From NCBI GenBank assembly GCA_019309045.1, contig JAFDGZ010000012.1, positions 1-59,461 on the forward strand: a DNA stretch of 59,461 nucleotides. The letters are read 5' to 3'. Shown piece after piece: positions 51,924 to 59,461 of this stretch. The notes under the pieces are model-generated. The model ran no database searches, was not told where the DNA came from, and worked only from the letters and a program-made list of their open reading frames with translations. The stretch's first letter is position 1, and each line of letters opens with the position of its first letter. Origin of the DNA: Deltaproteobacteria bacterium. Its GTDB lineage: Bacteria > Desulfobacterota > Syntrophobacteria > BM002. The translations under genes and the position numbers were made by a program.

Positions 51924-52225
51924 AGCTCTAGCGCATCAGCTGACGGCCAGTTGCCTCTGCTGCAGTATGCAAGTCAACGCCTGCAGAATGTTGCCTCAGT
52001 AGTTGAGCCATAAACCGGCTCTATTTTGCCTGCGCGCAAACCCTCATTACAGATGTAGCAGCAACAAGGCGATCCAGGAGTTCACCTGGCAGACAACTTG
52101 TTGTTCTGGCTTATAGAAAGAGAAAATCCCACAGATGGGACCGATTGTGCCTTCTTGCACCCTGGAATTCACTGTTTGCTGCTGGAGGGGCGCTGCGGTT
52201 CAGCCGCAGCACTCTCTCCTCACAG
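51924..52225. other. intergenic region with a GC-rich hairpin
   Basis: 302 bp between the FTR gene end and the aminotransferase start, both minus strand. It holds a hairpin GCTGCGG-TTCAG-CCGCAGC at 52192-52210, 16 bp after the FTR stop and without a U-run. It probably also carries the aminotransferase promoter. No gene is seen. Confidence 0.45.
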
Positions 52226-52561
52226 TTAGAACCTTATTTTTTCAGGTGGTCTTCGTTCGGGAACATAGGTGTGGGGGATCTTCCCCTCGTTCCACTCCCT
52301 GGACACGTAGAGGTTGCAGTAGCAGCTGCCGTACTCCTTCACATCGGGCTCGCGGTAGACGCAGGGACAGATTATATCCTTGTCCCATTCCCGATCGCCA
52401 TTCGCCAATCTGCAGGGACAGGCCATGTAGCCATAGCGCTGCTTGTTCTGTAGGAGCCCCTCCAGGAGCTCCATGGTGCGTTCCCTGTCCGCATTGAAAT
52501 AGTAGCCTTTCGGCTCCTGTACCTTCCGCAATACCTCGTAGAGCTTCTCAGCATCCATCAT
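52226..52561 (-). CDS. ferredoxin:thioredoxin reductase catalytic (beta) subunit
   Basis: 111 aa. The Cys pattern is that of FTR-beta: YMACPCRLANG, DIICPCVYREPD and YGSCYCNLYV, which hold the 4Fe-4S cluster and the active disulfide. In plants and cyanobacteria a variable alpha subunit completes the enzyme; in anaerobes such as this, FTR-beta homologues occur without one. It transfers electrons from ferredoxin to a thioredoxin-like partner, here likely the glutaredoxin-like protein whose stop overlaps its start by 4 bp (ATGA). The ATG at 52558, one codon on, is an alternative start. Confidence 0.9.
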   Translation of the reverse strand: MMDAEKLYEVLRKVQEPKGYYFNADRERTMELLEGLLQNKQRYGYMACPCRLANGDREWDKDIICPCVYREPDVKEYGSCYCNLYVSREWNEGKIPHTYVPERRPPEKIRF

Positions 52562-52824
52562 GCCAGTCCCAAAGCCTCCCTGATCTCCTGCTCCCGGTAG
52601 CCCACAATGACTTTGTCGCCGATAATCACCGTAGGAAACGAGCAATTAGGGTTGAACTTTTTCACATCTTCTAGAATTGCACGCCGTTCCTTCCCTTTGA
52701 GAAGATCGACGTCAGTAACCTCGTACTGAATCGTGCACTCGTCCAGCAGTTTTTTGGTGGCTTTGCAGTGACTGCAGGTGCTGAGAGAATAAAGCTTCAC
52801 TGCGTTGTCATTCGGTTCTGCCAT
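52558..52824 (-). CDS. glutaredoxin family protein
   Basis: 88 aa. The active site CSHC is in KLYSLSTCSHCKATKKLL, near residue 17; cis-Pro is in NCSFPTVIIGDKVIVGYREQEI. This is a small NrdH/glutaredoxin-like fold. Translational overlap with the FTR beta subunit gene suggests that it is the electron acceptor of that enzyme. GGAGGAAGG makes a strong ribosome site. Confidence 0.9.
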   Translation of the reverse strand: MAEPNDNAVKLYSLSTCSHCKATKKLLDECTIQYEVTDVDLLKGKERRAILEDVKKFNPNCSFPTVIIGDKVIVGYREQEIREALGLA

Positions 52825-53011
52825 TGACCTTCCTCCCGTAAAGAATCTCCACGGACCAACGAATATCTACCCGGAATTGTGACATATGCTTTCTGCAAAA
52901 GCAACAACCATGAAGGCGGACATATATTTCCTCGATAATGCGCCGAGCTGACTGCCGCCCACCTCATCCTGGCCTCAAACAGGCGCCGTGGAAAAACTGG
53001 ATTTCGGCTCT

Positions 53012-53731
53012 TCACCCCTGTTCCCCGGCCCGGCGAGCAGCAATCGCTGTCAGTGCTTCCTGGGCCAACTCCTTAACCCTGAACAATTTCTGGCGGCCCT
53101 CCTGGTAGAGAAAGATCTCAGAGTCGTCGCCCAGCAAGCCTTGCAGGGAGGCCAGGCTTTCTTCGGCGCCAAGAATGCCCAAGAGCCAGGCGCTGAGCCC
53201 CCTCAGAGATGCATCCTCACTGCTCAGGAATGCAGCCGCATCATGCGCTGCTGCCTGGAGGCACTGGGGCCGCCTCTGGGCAACTCTGGCCAGGCCCCAG
53301 ATCACTCCGCGCTGCAGGGGTATATGCTCCAGGAAATTGCCATGCTCCTGCATATAGGAGACAAGCATATGACAGTATTCCCTGGCAAGCCCCTGCTGGC
53401 GAGCCATTATCTCTCCCATGGCCTCTGGTATACCCCAGCCGATGCCGCCTGATTCATCATTCAGCTGCCAGATCATCCTGCGCATGATCACTCTGGCAGA
53501 CTCCATGTCTTTACGGGCCAGCTCGGCCACTACCACGCCCATGGCCGTGACTGCCCGCCATTTGACCAGGGAGTCGCCATGACAGAGAAAAGAAAAAAGT
53601 GGATTCACCACCTGCCGGGCGGGCAAACTCCGCAATGTTTCGAGACCGGCAGCAAAGTCTTCTTGCTGCAGGAGCTCCAGAACCTTGCGCTTCAGCCGGC
53701 GACCGCTCCATCTATGAGCCTCACTGTTCAT
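53012..53731 (-). CDS. HEAT-repeat protein, DVU0298 family
   Basis: 239 aa, all-helical. Paired helices of about 30-40 residues recur (for example HGDSLVKWRAVTAMGVVVAELARKD, DAAAFLSSEDASLRGLSAWLLGILGAEE). The IGWGIPEAMGEIMARQQGLAREYCHMLVSYM region is characteristic of the DVU0298-type proteins of sulfate reducers and relatives. The function is unknown, possibly a scaffold. There is no signal peptide. It is divergent from the ferritin-like gene (250 bp). Confidence 0.82.
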   Translation of the reverse strand: MNSEAHRWSGRRLKRKVLELLQQEDFAAGLETLRSLPARQVVNPLFSFLCHGDSLVKWRAVTAMGVVVAELARKDMESARVIMRRMIWQLNDESGGIGWGIPEAMGEIMARQQGLAREYCHMLVSYMQEHGNFLEHIPLQRGVIWGLARVAQRRPQCLQAAAHDAAAFLSSEDASLRGLSAWLLGILGAEESLASLQGLLGDDSEIFLYQEGRQKLFRVKELAQEALTAIAARRAGEQG

Positions 53732-53980
53732 AGCTACTCCCGAGTATGCCTGTTCGCCCCGCCTCCTGTGCAGCTGCGGTGGCTATCTCCCCCATATAAT
53801 CACCCCCTTTACTCCATGCAAGCAACCGCTACTGGGCCCAGATGCTACTCGAAGGCAGCCCAGCCCTTTTCTGTTGGCACTCTCAGGAGGTGCACTCTGC
53901 GTCAAACTGTTCGTTGCACCGCTGCTGGCAATGCGCTATACTTGTGCCGCTTTGATCATTTCAGGCAGAGAAGGGAGCAG

Positions 53981-54493
53981 ATGATGACAGCCAATGAAAA
54001 CCTCATCAAAGTCTACGAGTATGCTCTGAACCAGGAACAGACCGGCATGAGTTTTTTCCAGACCTCGCTGCAGCGCCTTGGCATAGGAGCGGCAGTGAAC
54101 GCTTTCAAGCGTCTGATCGAGGAGGAGGAAAAACATATCGTTTTCATCAGCACTATCATTGAGAATCTGAAACAGGGAAGGGATCTGGATCTGGATAAGG
54201 TGAAAGAAGTTGTCCTGGAGCCGACCAATTACTTTGATGACCGGGCAAAATCCGAATTCTTGCAGCAGTGTGTGGAGGGGTCCATGGTGCCTGATGTAAC
54301 CGTGTTCAACACTGCCTGGCTCATCGAAAAAGATCTCAGTGAATTCTATGCTGCTGCCGCCAGAAACACAGAAGGAAGAGCCAGCGAAGCCTTTGCCATG
54401 CTTTCCCGCTGGGAAAAGGCCCACGAAAAGTTCTTCAAGGAATACCGGGACAAGATTGCCGCAGTGTACGCCACCATGCCCTGGGGTGGATGA
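53981..54493 (+). CDS. ferritin-like/rubrerythrin-type protein
   Basis: 170 aa four-helix ferritin-like protein. Di-iron ligand motifs are EQTGMSFF (Glu about 19), LIEEEEKH (about 45-52), LIEKDLSEFY (about 114-123) and WEKAHEKF (about 144-151). There is no C-terminal rubredoxin domain. Such proteins protect anaerobes against peroxide or store iron. The start with AAGGGAG before ATG-ATG is clear. The last five residues MPWGG are typical of the family. The last 20 bases, including the stop codon, are part of a 31-bp tandem duplication that repeats the same ending downstream. Confidence 0.9.
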   Translation: MMTANENLIKVYEYALNQEQTGMSFFQTSLQRLGIGAAVNAFKRLIEEEEKHIVFISTIIENLKQGRDLDLDKVKEVVLEPTNYFDDRAKSEFLQQCVEGSMVPDVTVFNTAWLIEKDLSEFYAAAARNTEGRASEAFAMLSRWEKAHEKFFKEYRDKIAAVYATMPWGG

Positions 54494-54533
54494 AGGTCCT
54501 TCCACCATGCCCTGGGGTGGATGAAGGTCCTTC
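54472..54533 (+). repeat. 31-bp tandem duplication at the ferritin-like gene end
   Basis: Two identical 31-bp units (54472-54502 and 54503-54533) starting CACCATGCCCTGGGGTGGAT. The first encodes the terminal MPWGG and the stop; the second repeats this in non-coding DNA. The exact identity indicates a recent slippage event, or an assembly error. Confidence 0.85.
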
Positions 54534-54840
54534 GTTGGTTATCACACATCCCATAGGCCTAACGTCGGTGAATGCTGGGATATTGTCGAAGCGGCGTATA
54601 TTCGTCCCGCCTCCCCTTGCTTTTGTTACTATCACTATCTCTTTTTCCAAGGAAGGCGGGGCAATATCCGCAGCGAGGGCTGTCACAAGCTATCATTCAG
54701 GGGAGCAGGTTCGCTACCGGAGCAGCCCGAGCGTAAGCGATGACAATGTCCCAGCATTCACCCTGTGGCCCGTCATTGTTACTCCTCATAAGACAAAAAA
54801 ACTTAGCGGACTCCGATTGCATCTCCTCTAGTTTCATCAA
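54534..54840. other. intergenic region between convergent genes, no gene recognised
   Basis: 307 bp between the ferritin-like gene (+) and sufB (-). Frames on both strands are open for some 80-110 codons (for example plus-strand 54490-54831) but have no recognisable family or ribosome site. Base use resembles the surroundings. It might be a decayed gene. Confidence 0.4.
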
Positions 54841-56052
54841 TTACATCATATCCTTATCACTTTCTTCCACGGCCCGATCGATCTCCGCCTTCAACTGCGG
54901 CGGCAGTCCAGGTATATCCACGCTCAAAAACCCCCTCACTATGGTGGCAGTAGCCTCGTCTTCGGAAAGTCCCCGCGACATGAGATAGAGTATTTCTTCC
55001 TGGGCAATCTTGCCCACAGCAGCTTCATGAGACATCTCCACTCCGTCCACCTTGCCCTGCAGCTCGGGAATGGCATGAATACTGCCGCCATTGAGGATTA
55101 GCCCCCGACACTCCAGATGAGCCTTGACCCCGGGGACCTCACCCACCAGGTCTCCCCGGGCAATTATGTGCCCGCCATTGCTGATGGTCCGCGCAATAAT
55201 TTCGGCCCGGGTCTCCGCTTCCTGCAGAATAATCCGGCCGCCCACATCCATAGTCGAACCTGGACTTCCCACGAGCAGGCTGTAGAAGCGCGCCACAGCC
55301 CCCCTGCCCACCAGATGTGTGGTGGGATACATTTGCAGCGATTTCACCGGCTTCATGCAGATGTAGTTGTTCAGGAAAAGCCCCCCTTCTTCCACCACGC
55401 CCACTGATCTGGGCCGCACTGCCATCTCCTCTGCCCAGTTGTGAATCATGGTAAAGCTGAGAGTGGCATTCTTCTTGATGAAGAATTCAGAGATGCCCAC
55501 ATGGAGGCCGCGGCGCAGATGGGCAGCAGTGGCGCAGCCAGTGATCACATGCAATTCAGAGCCCTCTTCGGCAATAATCAGATTGTGCACATTCTGACTC
55601 GAGCCTTCCCTGTCAATATAAAGGCAGGCCTGCACCGGATAGATCACCTTGCTGCCTGGCAGGGCCCTGATCACATAGCCGTCTTGCAGATTCAACTGGG
55701 CGCTGGCGGTATACTTGTCTGTGTCGACCTGGACGAGCTTCCAGTAGTAGTCTTTGACCCAGTCATACTGCTCCAGGGCCTGCCTTATTGGTATCACCTC
55801 CAGGCCATCCTGTTTCGAGTGGCAGTGTATCACTGAGGCGCCCTTCTGCACGTAAGTGCCGGCCCGGTCTCTTTCCTGCACGTCGACTCCTGCCAGCAGC
55901 AGCCTGGACTGGTCTTCTGCCGGCAGGCTTCTCAGGTCTTCAATGTAGTCCTCCTGGCCAGGTTCAACCGTGTAGGCGTCAAGATCAATATCTTCACCAA
56001 TGGCAGCCTTCTTGTCCCTGGCTCGCTCAGCCCTCTCATTTAAATCAAGCAT
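54841..56052 (-). CDS. sufB: SufB/SufD family Fe-S assembly protein
   Basis: 403 aa. The right-handed beta-helix domain is in SSQNVHNLIIAEEGSELHVITGCATA, LSFTMIHNWAEEM, SVGVVEEGGLFLNN, GRIILQEAETRAEIIARTISNGGHIIARGDLVG and VKAHLECRGLIL. The C-terminal signature SMSHEAAVGKIAQEEILYLMSRGLSEDEATATIVRGF appears as VEMSHEAAVGKI. Cys present at GCATAA and HLECRG. It is a SufB-like scaffold acting with SufC; no SufD, SufS or SufU is adjacent. ATG at 56052 (GAGGAG upstream) is preferred to GTG at 56061. It overlaps sufC by 13 bp. Confidence 0.92.
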   Translation of the reverse strand: MLDLNERAERARDKKAAIGEDIDLDAYTVEPGQEDYIEDLRSLPAEDQSRLLLAGVDVQERDRAGTYVQKGASVIHCHSKQDGLEVIPIRQALEQYDWVKDYYWKLVQVDTDKYTASAQLNLQDGYVIRALPGSKVIYPVQACLYIDREGSSQNVHNLIIAEEGSELHVITGCATAAHLRRGLHVGISEFFIKKNATLSFTMIHNWAEEMAVRPRSVGVVEEGGLFLNNYICMKPVKSLQMYPTTHLVGRGAVARFYSLLVGSPGSTMDVGGRIILQEAETRAEIIARTISNGGHIIARGDLVGEVPGVKAHLECRGLILNGGSIHAIPELQGKVDGVEMSHEAAVGKIAQEEILYLMSRGLSEDEATATIVRGFLSVDIPGLPPQLKAEIDRAVEESDKDMM

Positions 56053-56798
56053 CGTACACACTCCTCGTAGCCGACCTCACCTATACATTCCAGAATCTCC
56101 TGGGGATTGCTCTTGCAGCTGAGTACACCGTTGTAGAGCACCTGGGCCTTGTCCGCTGTAACATAATCCAGGATGAAGCCTGTGTGGGTGATGATGAGGC
56201 CCATCTTGGTCCGCTCCTGGCGCAGCTGCAACCTGGTTTTTTTGTCCGGGTGCGGCGGTAGTTCACGCTGAAGCAGTTCGCTGATGGTCATGCCTATGAG
56301 CGAGATATTCTCCAGATCCACGCCAGACTCGGGCTCATCGAAGAGAATGAGGTCCGGGTCCTGCGCCATGAGCTGCAGCAGTTCAGACCGCTTGATCTCG
56401 CCTCCGGAAAAGCCGGCATTGATGTCCCGCTCTAGAAAGTCAGCAAAATTTACCCTTCTGGCCAGGCTCTCCACCTCGATGCCGTTGCTGGCACAGATTT
56501 CCACCATCTGTCTCGTCTTCAATCCATGAATAGTGGGGGGGCGCTGATACGACATGCCTATGCCAAGTTTGGCTCGCTCGTTCACCGGCAGATCAGTGAT
56601 GTCTCGGCCTTTGAAGGAAATTCTTCCACCAGTGACCCTGTACTGCGGATATCCCATGATGGTCATCAGCAGCGATGTCTTCCCGGAGCCATTGGGACCA
56701 AAAAGAACGTGCGTTTCCCCCGGGGGGATTTCCAGGTCAATGTGCTTCAGTATTTCCCGATCCCCAAGCTCCACCTGCAAGTCTTCAATTACCAGCAT
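56040..56798 (-). CDS. sufC: SufC-like ABC ATPase
   Basis: 252 aa ATPase of the Suf Fe-S cluster assembly system. Walker A is GPNGSGKTSLL; the Q-loop is GMSYQRPPTIHG, the SufC form; the signature FSGGEIKRSELLQLMAQDPDLILFDEPESGVDLENI is that of SufC. An insert of about 25 residues (QRELPPHPDKKTRLQLRQERTK) comes before the H-loop LIITHTGFILDYV. It energises the SufB scaffold; the two overlap by 13 bp and lack other suf genes. This matches the minimal two-gene (SmsCB-like) arrangement. The ATG at 56798 follows GGAGAGG. Confidence 0.93.
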   Translation of the reverse strand: MLVIEDLQVELGDREILKHIDLEIPPGETHVLFGPNGSGKTSLLMTIMGYPQYRVTGGRISFKGRDITDLPVNERAKLGIGMSYQRPPTIHGLKTRQMVEICASNGIEVESLARRVNFADFLERDINAGFSGGEIKRSELLQLMAQDPDLILFDEPESGVDLENISLIGMTISELLQRELPPHPDKKTRLQLRQERTKMGLIITHTGFILDYVTADKAQVLYNGVLSCKSNPQEILECIGEVGYEECVRCLI

Positions 56799-57024
56799 AC
56801 TTTCCTCTCCTTTATTCACTGGCGCTCTTTGCCGACCGGCTCACACCCTGGGCATTATCCCTGGTTATTGCAAGATCCTTTACCCGAGCTCTCAGCTGAT
56901 TGTGCTGCATCCGCACTTGGCAACCTGTGTTGTTTCAGCTGGTTAGTGTTTATTGACACCTCGTGATGTCTCTGCAGCATGGCAGCAGTTCCGGCGCTGC
57001 AGCATTTGTTGCCAGCAGACCATC

Positions 57025-58827
57025 TCATGAATCATCCGACCTCAGGAAAAAATCGAGAGCACTCAAAAAATGCGTATACGCTGCAGGATAAGCCCTGAGC
57101 CGTTTGGCAAAGGCTGCCGCTGTACTCACTGCCTTTTCCTCGAGACTGCGCTCACCGGTTGCCTGGGCCAAACGCAGCAGGTTCATTGCTGCCACTGAAT
57201 TGCTCGAGGGCACTGCGCCGTCATAGATCTCTTTTGTCTGCTTTATCAGCACCTCGTTCTCCTTGCCGTTGAACAGAAAACCTCCTCCCTTGTTATCCCA
57301 GAACAGCTCCAGCATGGCTCCAGTGAGAGCCAGGGCTTTCTCCAGGTAGCCGTCCTCAGAGGTGGCCTCGTAGAGCTCCAGCAGTCCCCAGACAAGAAAA
57401 CTATAGTCGTCGGCAAAACCCTGATAAGCTGCTTCTCCCTGGCGGAAGCGCCTGAGCAGCCGCGGGCCAGGCCTCTCGAGGGCCTCCTCTATGAAATGGG
57501 CTGCTCTTCGGCCCGCCCGCAGAAACTTCTCATTTGCCATCGCCCGGTAGCCTCTGGCCATGGCCGCTATCATGAGTCCATTCCATGAGGTAAGTATTTT
57601 GTCATCCTTGAGCGGATGGATCCTTTTTTCCCTGGCATCAAACAACCGCTTCCTGGCAGACTCGAGTATCTTCGCCAGTCCAGCCGCATCCATCCCTTCC
57701 CCTGCGGCGAATTCTTCCAGGCTCATTCGAATGTGCGGAATGCTGCGGCCGCCCTCGAAGTTGCCGTTGGGGCCAACATCGTAGAAGCAGCAGAAGAGCT
57801 CGGCCTCTTCTTTGCTCAGATGCTGCCGTACTTCCTCTGGCGTCCAGGTGTAAAAACGCCCCTCTTCACCCTCGCTGTCAGCATCTTCTGCCGTGTAGAA
57901 GCCTCCCTCCCGCGCCGTCATGTCGCGAAGCACATAGTTTAGAATATCTGCAGCCACCTCCCCGTAAAACGGCTCGCCGGTCAGCTGATAGGTTTCCGCG
58001 TAGACAATAGCCAGCAGAGCCTGATCATAGAGCATCTTTTCGAAATGAGGCACCAGCCATTTCTCGTCCACCGAGTAGCGGTGAAAGCCGTGGCCCAGCT
58101 GATCGTAGATGCCACCCATTCTCATCTGAGTAAGGGTCTTCTTCACCATGGCGAGAGCCTGGGAATTGTGCTGTCTCCTGTACCATCTGAGGAGAAAAGT
58201 GAGGTTGTGCGGCGTGGGAAATTTGGGCGCCTGGCCGAAGCCTCCCCAGGTCTGGTCAAAAGTCTGCCGTAGTTGAGCAAAGCCTTTTTGCAGGGTGGCA
58301 AGCCCAGGGACAGAGCCGGCGTCGCCGGCAGCGCGAGGTTGAATTCCTCTGGTTATCTTGTCGCTCAGCTGCAGCAGTTGAGAGCGGTCTTTCTGCCAGG
58401 CTGCAGCGATCTGAGTGAGCAGCTCTATGAATCCCGGCATTCCCATGCGGCCGGTTCTGGGGAAATAGGTGCCGGCATAGAAGGGTTTGCCCTCCCAGGT
58501 CATAAAAATACTCAGAGGCCAGCCCCCCCGCAAAGTGACAGCCTGGCACACGGCCATGTAGGTGGCATCCACATCCGGCCGTTCCTCGCGGTCAACTTTG
58601 ATAGAGACGAATGACTCATTGAGAAGACGCCCAACCTCTAGATCTTCGAAAGACTCGTGCGCCATCACATGGCACCAGTGACAGGTAGAATAGCCGATGG
58701 AGAGAAAGATAGGCTTGTCCTCGGCCCTGGCTCTGGCAAAGGCCTCTTCTCCCCAGGGATACCAGTCCACCGGGTTTTCCGCGTGTTGCAGAAGATAGGG
58801 GCTCTTTTCTTGCGCCAGTCTGTTCAT
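57025..58827 (-). CDS. YyaL/DUF255 thioredoxin-like protein
   Basis: 600 aa. It starts [30 protein letters not shown], the DUF255 hallmark, with a thioredoxin-like domain holding STCHWCHVM (Cys49, Cys52) and [10 protein letters not shown] six-hairpin glycosidase-like domain follows: [70 protein letters not shown], and [18 protein letters not shown] near the end. Homologues are about 680 aa, with roughly 80 more residues at the C-terminus; here the gene ends at [12 protein letters not shown]. The role is unknown. AAGGAA precedes the start. Confidence 0.92.
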   Translation of the reverse strand: MNRLAQEKSPYLLQHAENPVDWYPWGEEAFARARAEDKPIFLSIGYSTCHWCHVMAHESFEDLEVGRLLNESFVSIKVDREERPDVDATYMAVCQAVTLRGGWPLSIFMTWEGKPFYAGTYFPRTGRMGMPGFIELLTQIAAAWQKDRSQLLQLSDKITRGIQPRAAGDAGSVPGLATLQKGFAQLRQTFDQTWGGFGQAPKFPTPHNLTFLLRWYRRQHNSQALAMVKKTLTQMRMGGIYDQLGHGFHRYSVDEKWLVPHFEKMLYDQALLAIVYAETYQLTGEPFYGEVAADILNYVLRDMTAREGGFYTAEDADSEGEEGRFYTWTPEEVRQHLSKEEAELFCCFYDVGPNGNFEGGRSIPHIRMSLEEFAAGEGMDAAGLAKILESARKRLFDAREKRIHPLKDDKILTSWNGLMIAAMARGYRAMANEKFLRAGRRAAHFIEEALERPGPRLLRRFRQGEAAYQGFADDYSFLVWGLLELYEATSEDGYLEKALALTGAMLELFWDNKGGGFLFNGKENEVLIKQTKEIYDGAVPSSNSVAAMNLLRLAQATGERSLEEKAVSTAAAFAKRLRAYPAAYTHFLSALDFFLRSDDS

Positions 58828-58978
58828 GCCAAAAAATTCCTTTCGCCATTCAACGCCGGCCGCTCATCCTGACCTGTGACAACAAAGCTAACCATCCGTG
58901 AGAGGAAAATCCACACTGTTCAACCCATTTCCCCTCGGGCCCGCTGGCAAGCTCTTTCATTGGCGGCAATCTACTACA

Positions 58979-59010
58979 AAGAAAGGAGAACCGCATGGTC
59001 CTCCTTTCTT
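58979..59010 (-). terminator. possible terminator of the flavodoxin-like gene
   Basis: On the minus strand AAGAAAGGAG, a 12-nt loop and CTCCTTTCTT pair perfectly over 10 bp. The 3' arm is T-rich and ends TTTCTTTG. It lies 42 bp after the stop of the flavodoxin-like gene. Confidence 0.5.
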
Positions 59011-59052
59011 CGCCTCACCTGGCTGTTCAAGCAGAAGAAACAATAAAGAGAA

Positions 59053-59461
59053 TCAGGAGCTCATCTTTTCGGCAATTTGCCTGCCGTAGTCATGAGCCAT
59101 CTGCATGCCTCCGCCCAGAGTGGCCGATTTCAGCCGCAGCGGGTCACTCACCATGGTCATTTTGAAGATATGTTTCATGGTGTCGTAGATTCGAGCCGGG
59201 GCCTCGCCGCTCCAGCCAAAGGCCCCGAAAGCACCCCCCACCTTGCCTTCCAGGTTGGCCTTTTCACCGAGAAAGAGCAGGGTTTTCATGGCAGGCATCA
59301 TTTCGCCATGATAGGTGGCCGCCCCGAATACATAACCATCGTAGCCTCGCAGGGCCTCTTCATCCTTTATGTCTCGCACATTGACTACATCCGCTTCGCA
59401 GCCGGCCATGCGAATGCCTTCTGCAATCAGTTCAGCAATCTTTTTCGTCTGATTCGTCCTG
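59053..59461 (-). CDS. flavodoxin-like protein, N-terminus beyond the window edge
   Basis: Partial, 135 codons visible to the window end. The visible part continues into RTNQTKKIAELIAEGIRMAG at the edge, which is the FMN phosphate-binding helix after the lost first strand. YDGYVFGAATYHGEMMPAMKTLLFLG and VGGAFGAFGWSGEAPARIYDTMKHIFKM follow, as in flavodoxin and the flavodoxin part of FprA-type flavoproteins. Only the first few residues are missing, or it may be the C-terminal part of a longer flavodiiron protein. The end KMSS and total length cannot separate these. Confidence 0.8.
   Translation of the reverse strand, partial: RTNQTKKIAELIAEGIRMAGCEADVVNVRDIKDEEALRGYDGYVFGAATYHGEMMPAMKTLLFLGEKANLEGKVGGAFGAFGWSGEAPARIYDTMKHIFKMTMVSDPLRLKSATLGGGMQMAHDYGRQIAEKMSS

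Noticed and set aside
54435-54686. Minus-strand open frame over the tandem duplication
   Set aside because: It depends on the duplicated segment, has no ribosome site and resembles no protein.

Overview
The window reads as a chromosomal segment of a Gram-negative, probably anaerobic deltaproteobacterium (Desulfobacterota). The pointers are outer-membrane lipid-transport genes (MlaA, PqiABC), an OmpA lipoprotein, MipA/OmpV, LL-diaminopimelate aminotransferase, a three-part transhydrogenase, a non-photosynthetic ferredoxin-thioredoxin reductase subunit, a DVU0298-type HEAT protein, a ferredoxin-dependent 2-oxoacid oxidoreductase and a SufC/SufB-only Fe-S operon. This assignment is inferred from gene families, not from a marker gene. 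No rRNA, tRNA, CRISPR array, transposase or prophage gene was seen. The segment looks like stable core chromosome, with genes on both strands and many 4-bp ATGA/GTGA overlaps.

Layout. 1-7.8 kb: DksA, a perfect parS palindrome, DUF3842, a two-gene unknown operon, an old-yellow-enzyme homologue, a methyltransferase, PlsY, a universal stress protein and a NYN-domain protein. 7.9-16.1 kb (minus strand): MlaA and an exported hydrolase, then PqiC-PqiB-PqiA'-PqiA, then ParB and ParA with a second parS just upstream. Two parS sites plus parAB suggest that the replication origin is nearby. 16.9-23 kb: MipA/OmpV, DapL, small envelope proteins, DUF2279, and a large protein with a DUF89-like core. 23.4-30.2 kb: NAD salvage (PncA, PncB), a PaaK-like ligase, a GYD protein, an MFS carrier, a GNAT protein and two small exported proteins. 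30.4-35 kb: thiW, a single-gene EcfA-EcfA-EcfT fusion and thiE on the minus strand. An endonuclease IV gene runs opposite them, and a promoter-TPP riboswitch-terminator cassette lies beyond it. 35-43 kb: a Cys-rich/methyltransferase fusion, an AbrB-type regulator, a thioredoxin-like lipoprotein, a patatin, pntAA-pntAB-pntB and a glutaryl-CoA dehydrogenase. 43-46.4 kb: an ECF sigma/anti-sigma/DUF3106/OmpA cluster. 46.5-52 kb: 2-oxoacid:ferredoxin oxidoreductase, an ALDH7-type dehydrogenase and an omega-aminotransferase. 52.2-59.5 kb: ferredoxin-thioredoxin reductase subunit, glutaredoxin, HEAT protein, ferritin-like protein, SufBC, YyaL and a flavodoxin cut by the window edge.

How genes may work together. 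The aminotransferase, ALDH7, 2-oxoacid:ferredoxin oxidoreductase and glutaryl-CoA dehydrogenase line up as a route from lysine through 2-aminoadipate and 2-oxoadipate to glutaryl-CoA and crotonyl-CoA, with ferredoxin as an electron acceptor. MlaA, the hydrolase and PqiABC form an envelope lipid-transport block. ThiW, the ECF module and ThiE form thiazole import and thiamine phosphate synthesis.

The most unusual item is the TPP riboswitch at about 34.9 kb. It has a near-consensus promoter and its own intrinsic terminator, but faces the thiW operon across the oppositely oriented nfo gene. Read-through would therefore both switch on thiW and produce nfo antisense RNA. Other notable items are the ECF triple fusion with an altered H-loop, the DUF89-like protein that lacks the usual metal-binding aspartates, and a dispersed repeat with a perfect 20-bp core present twice.
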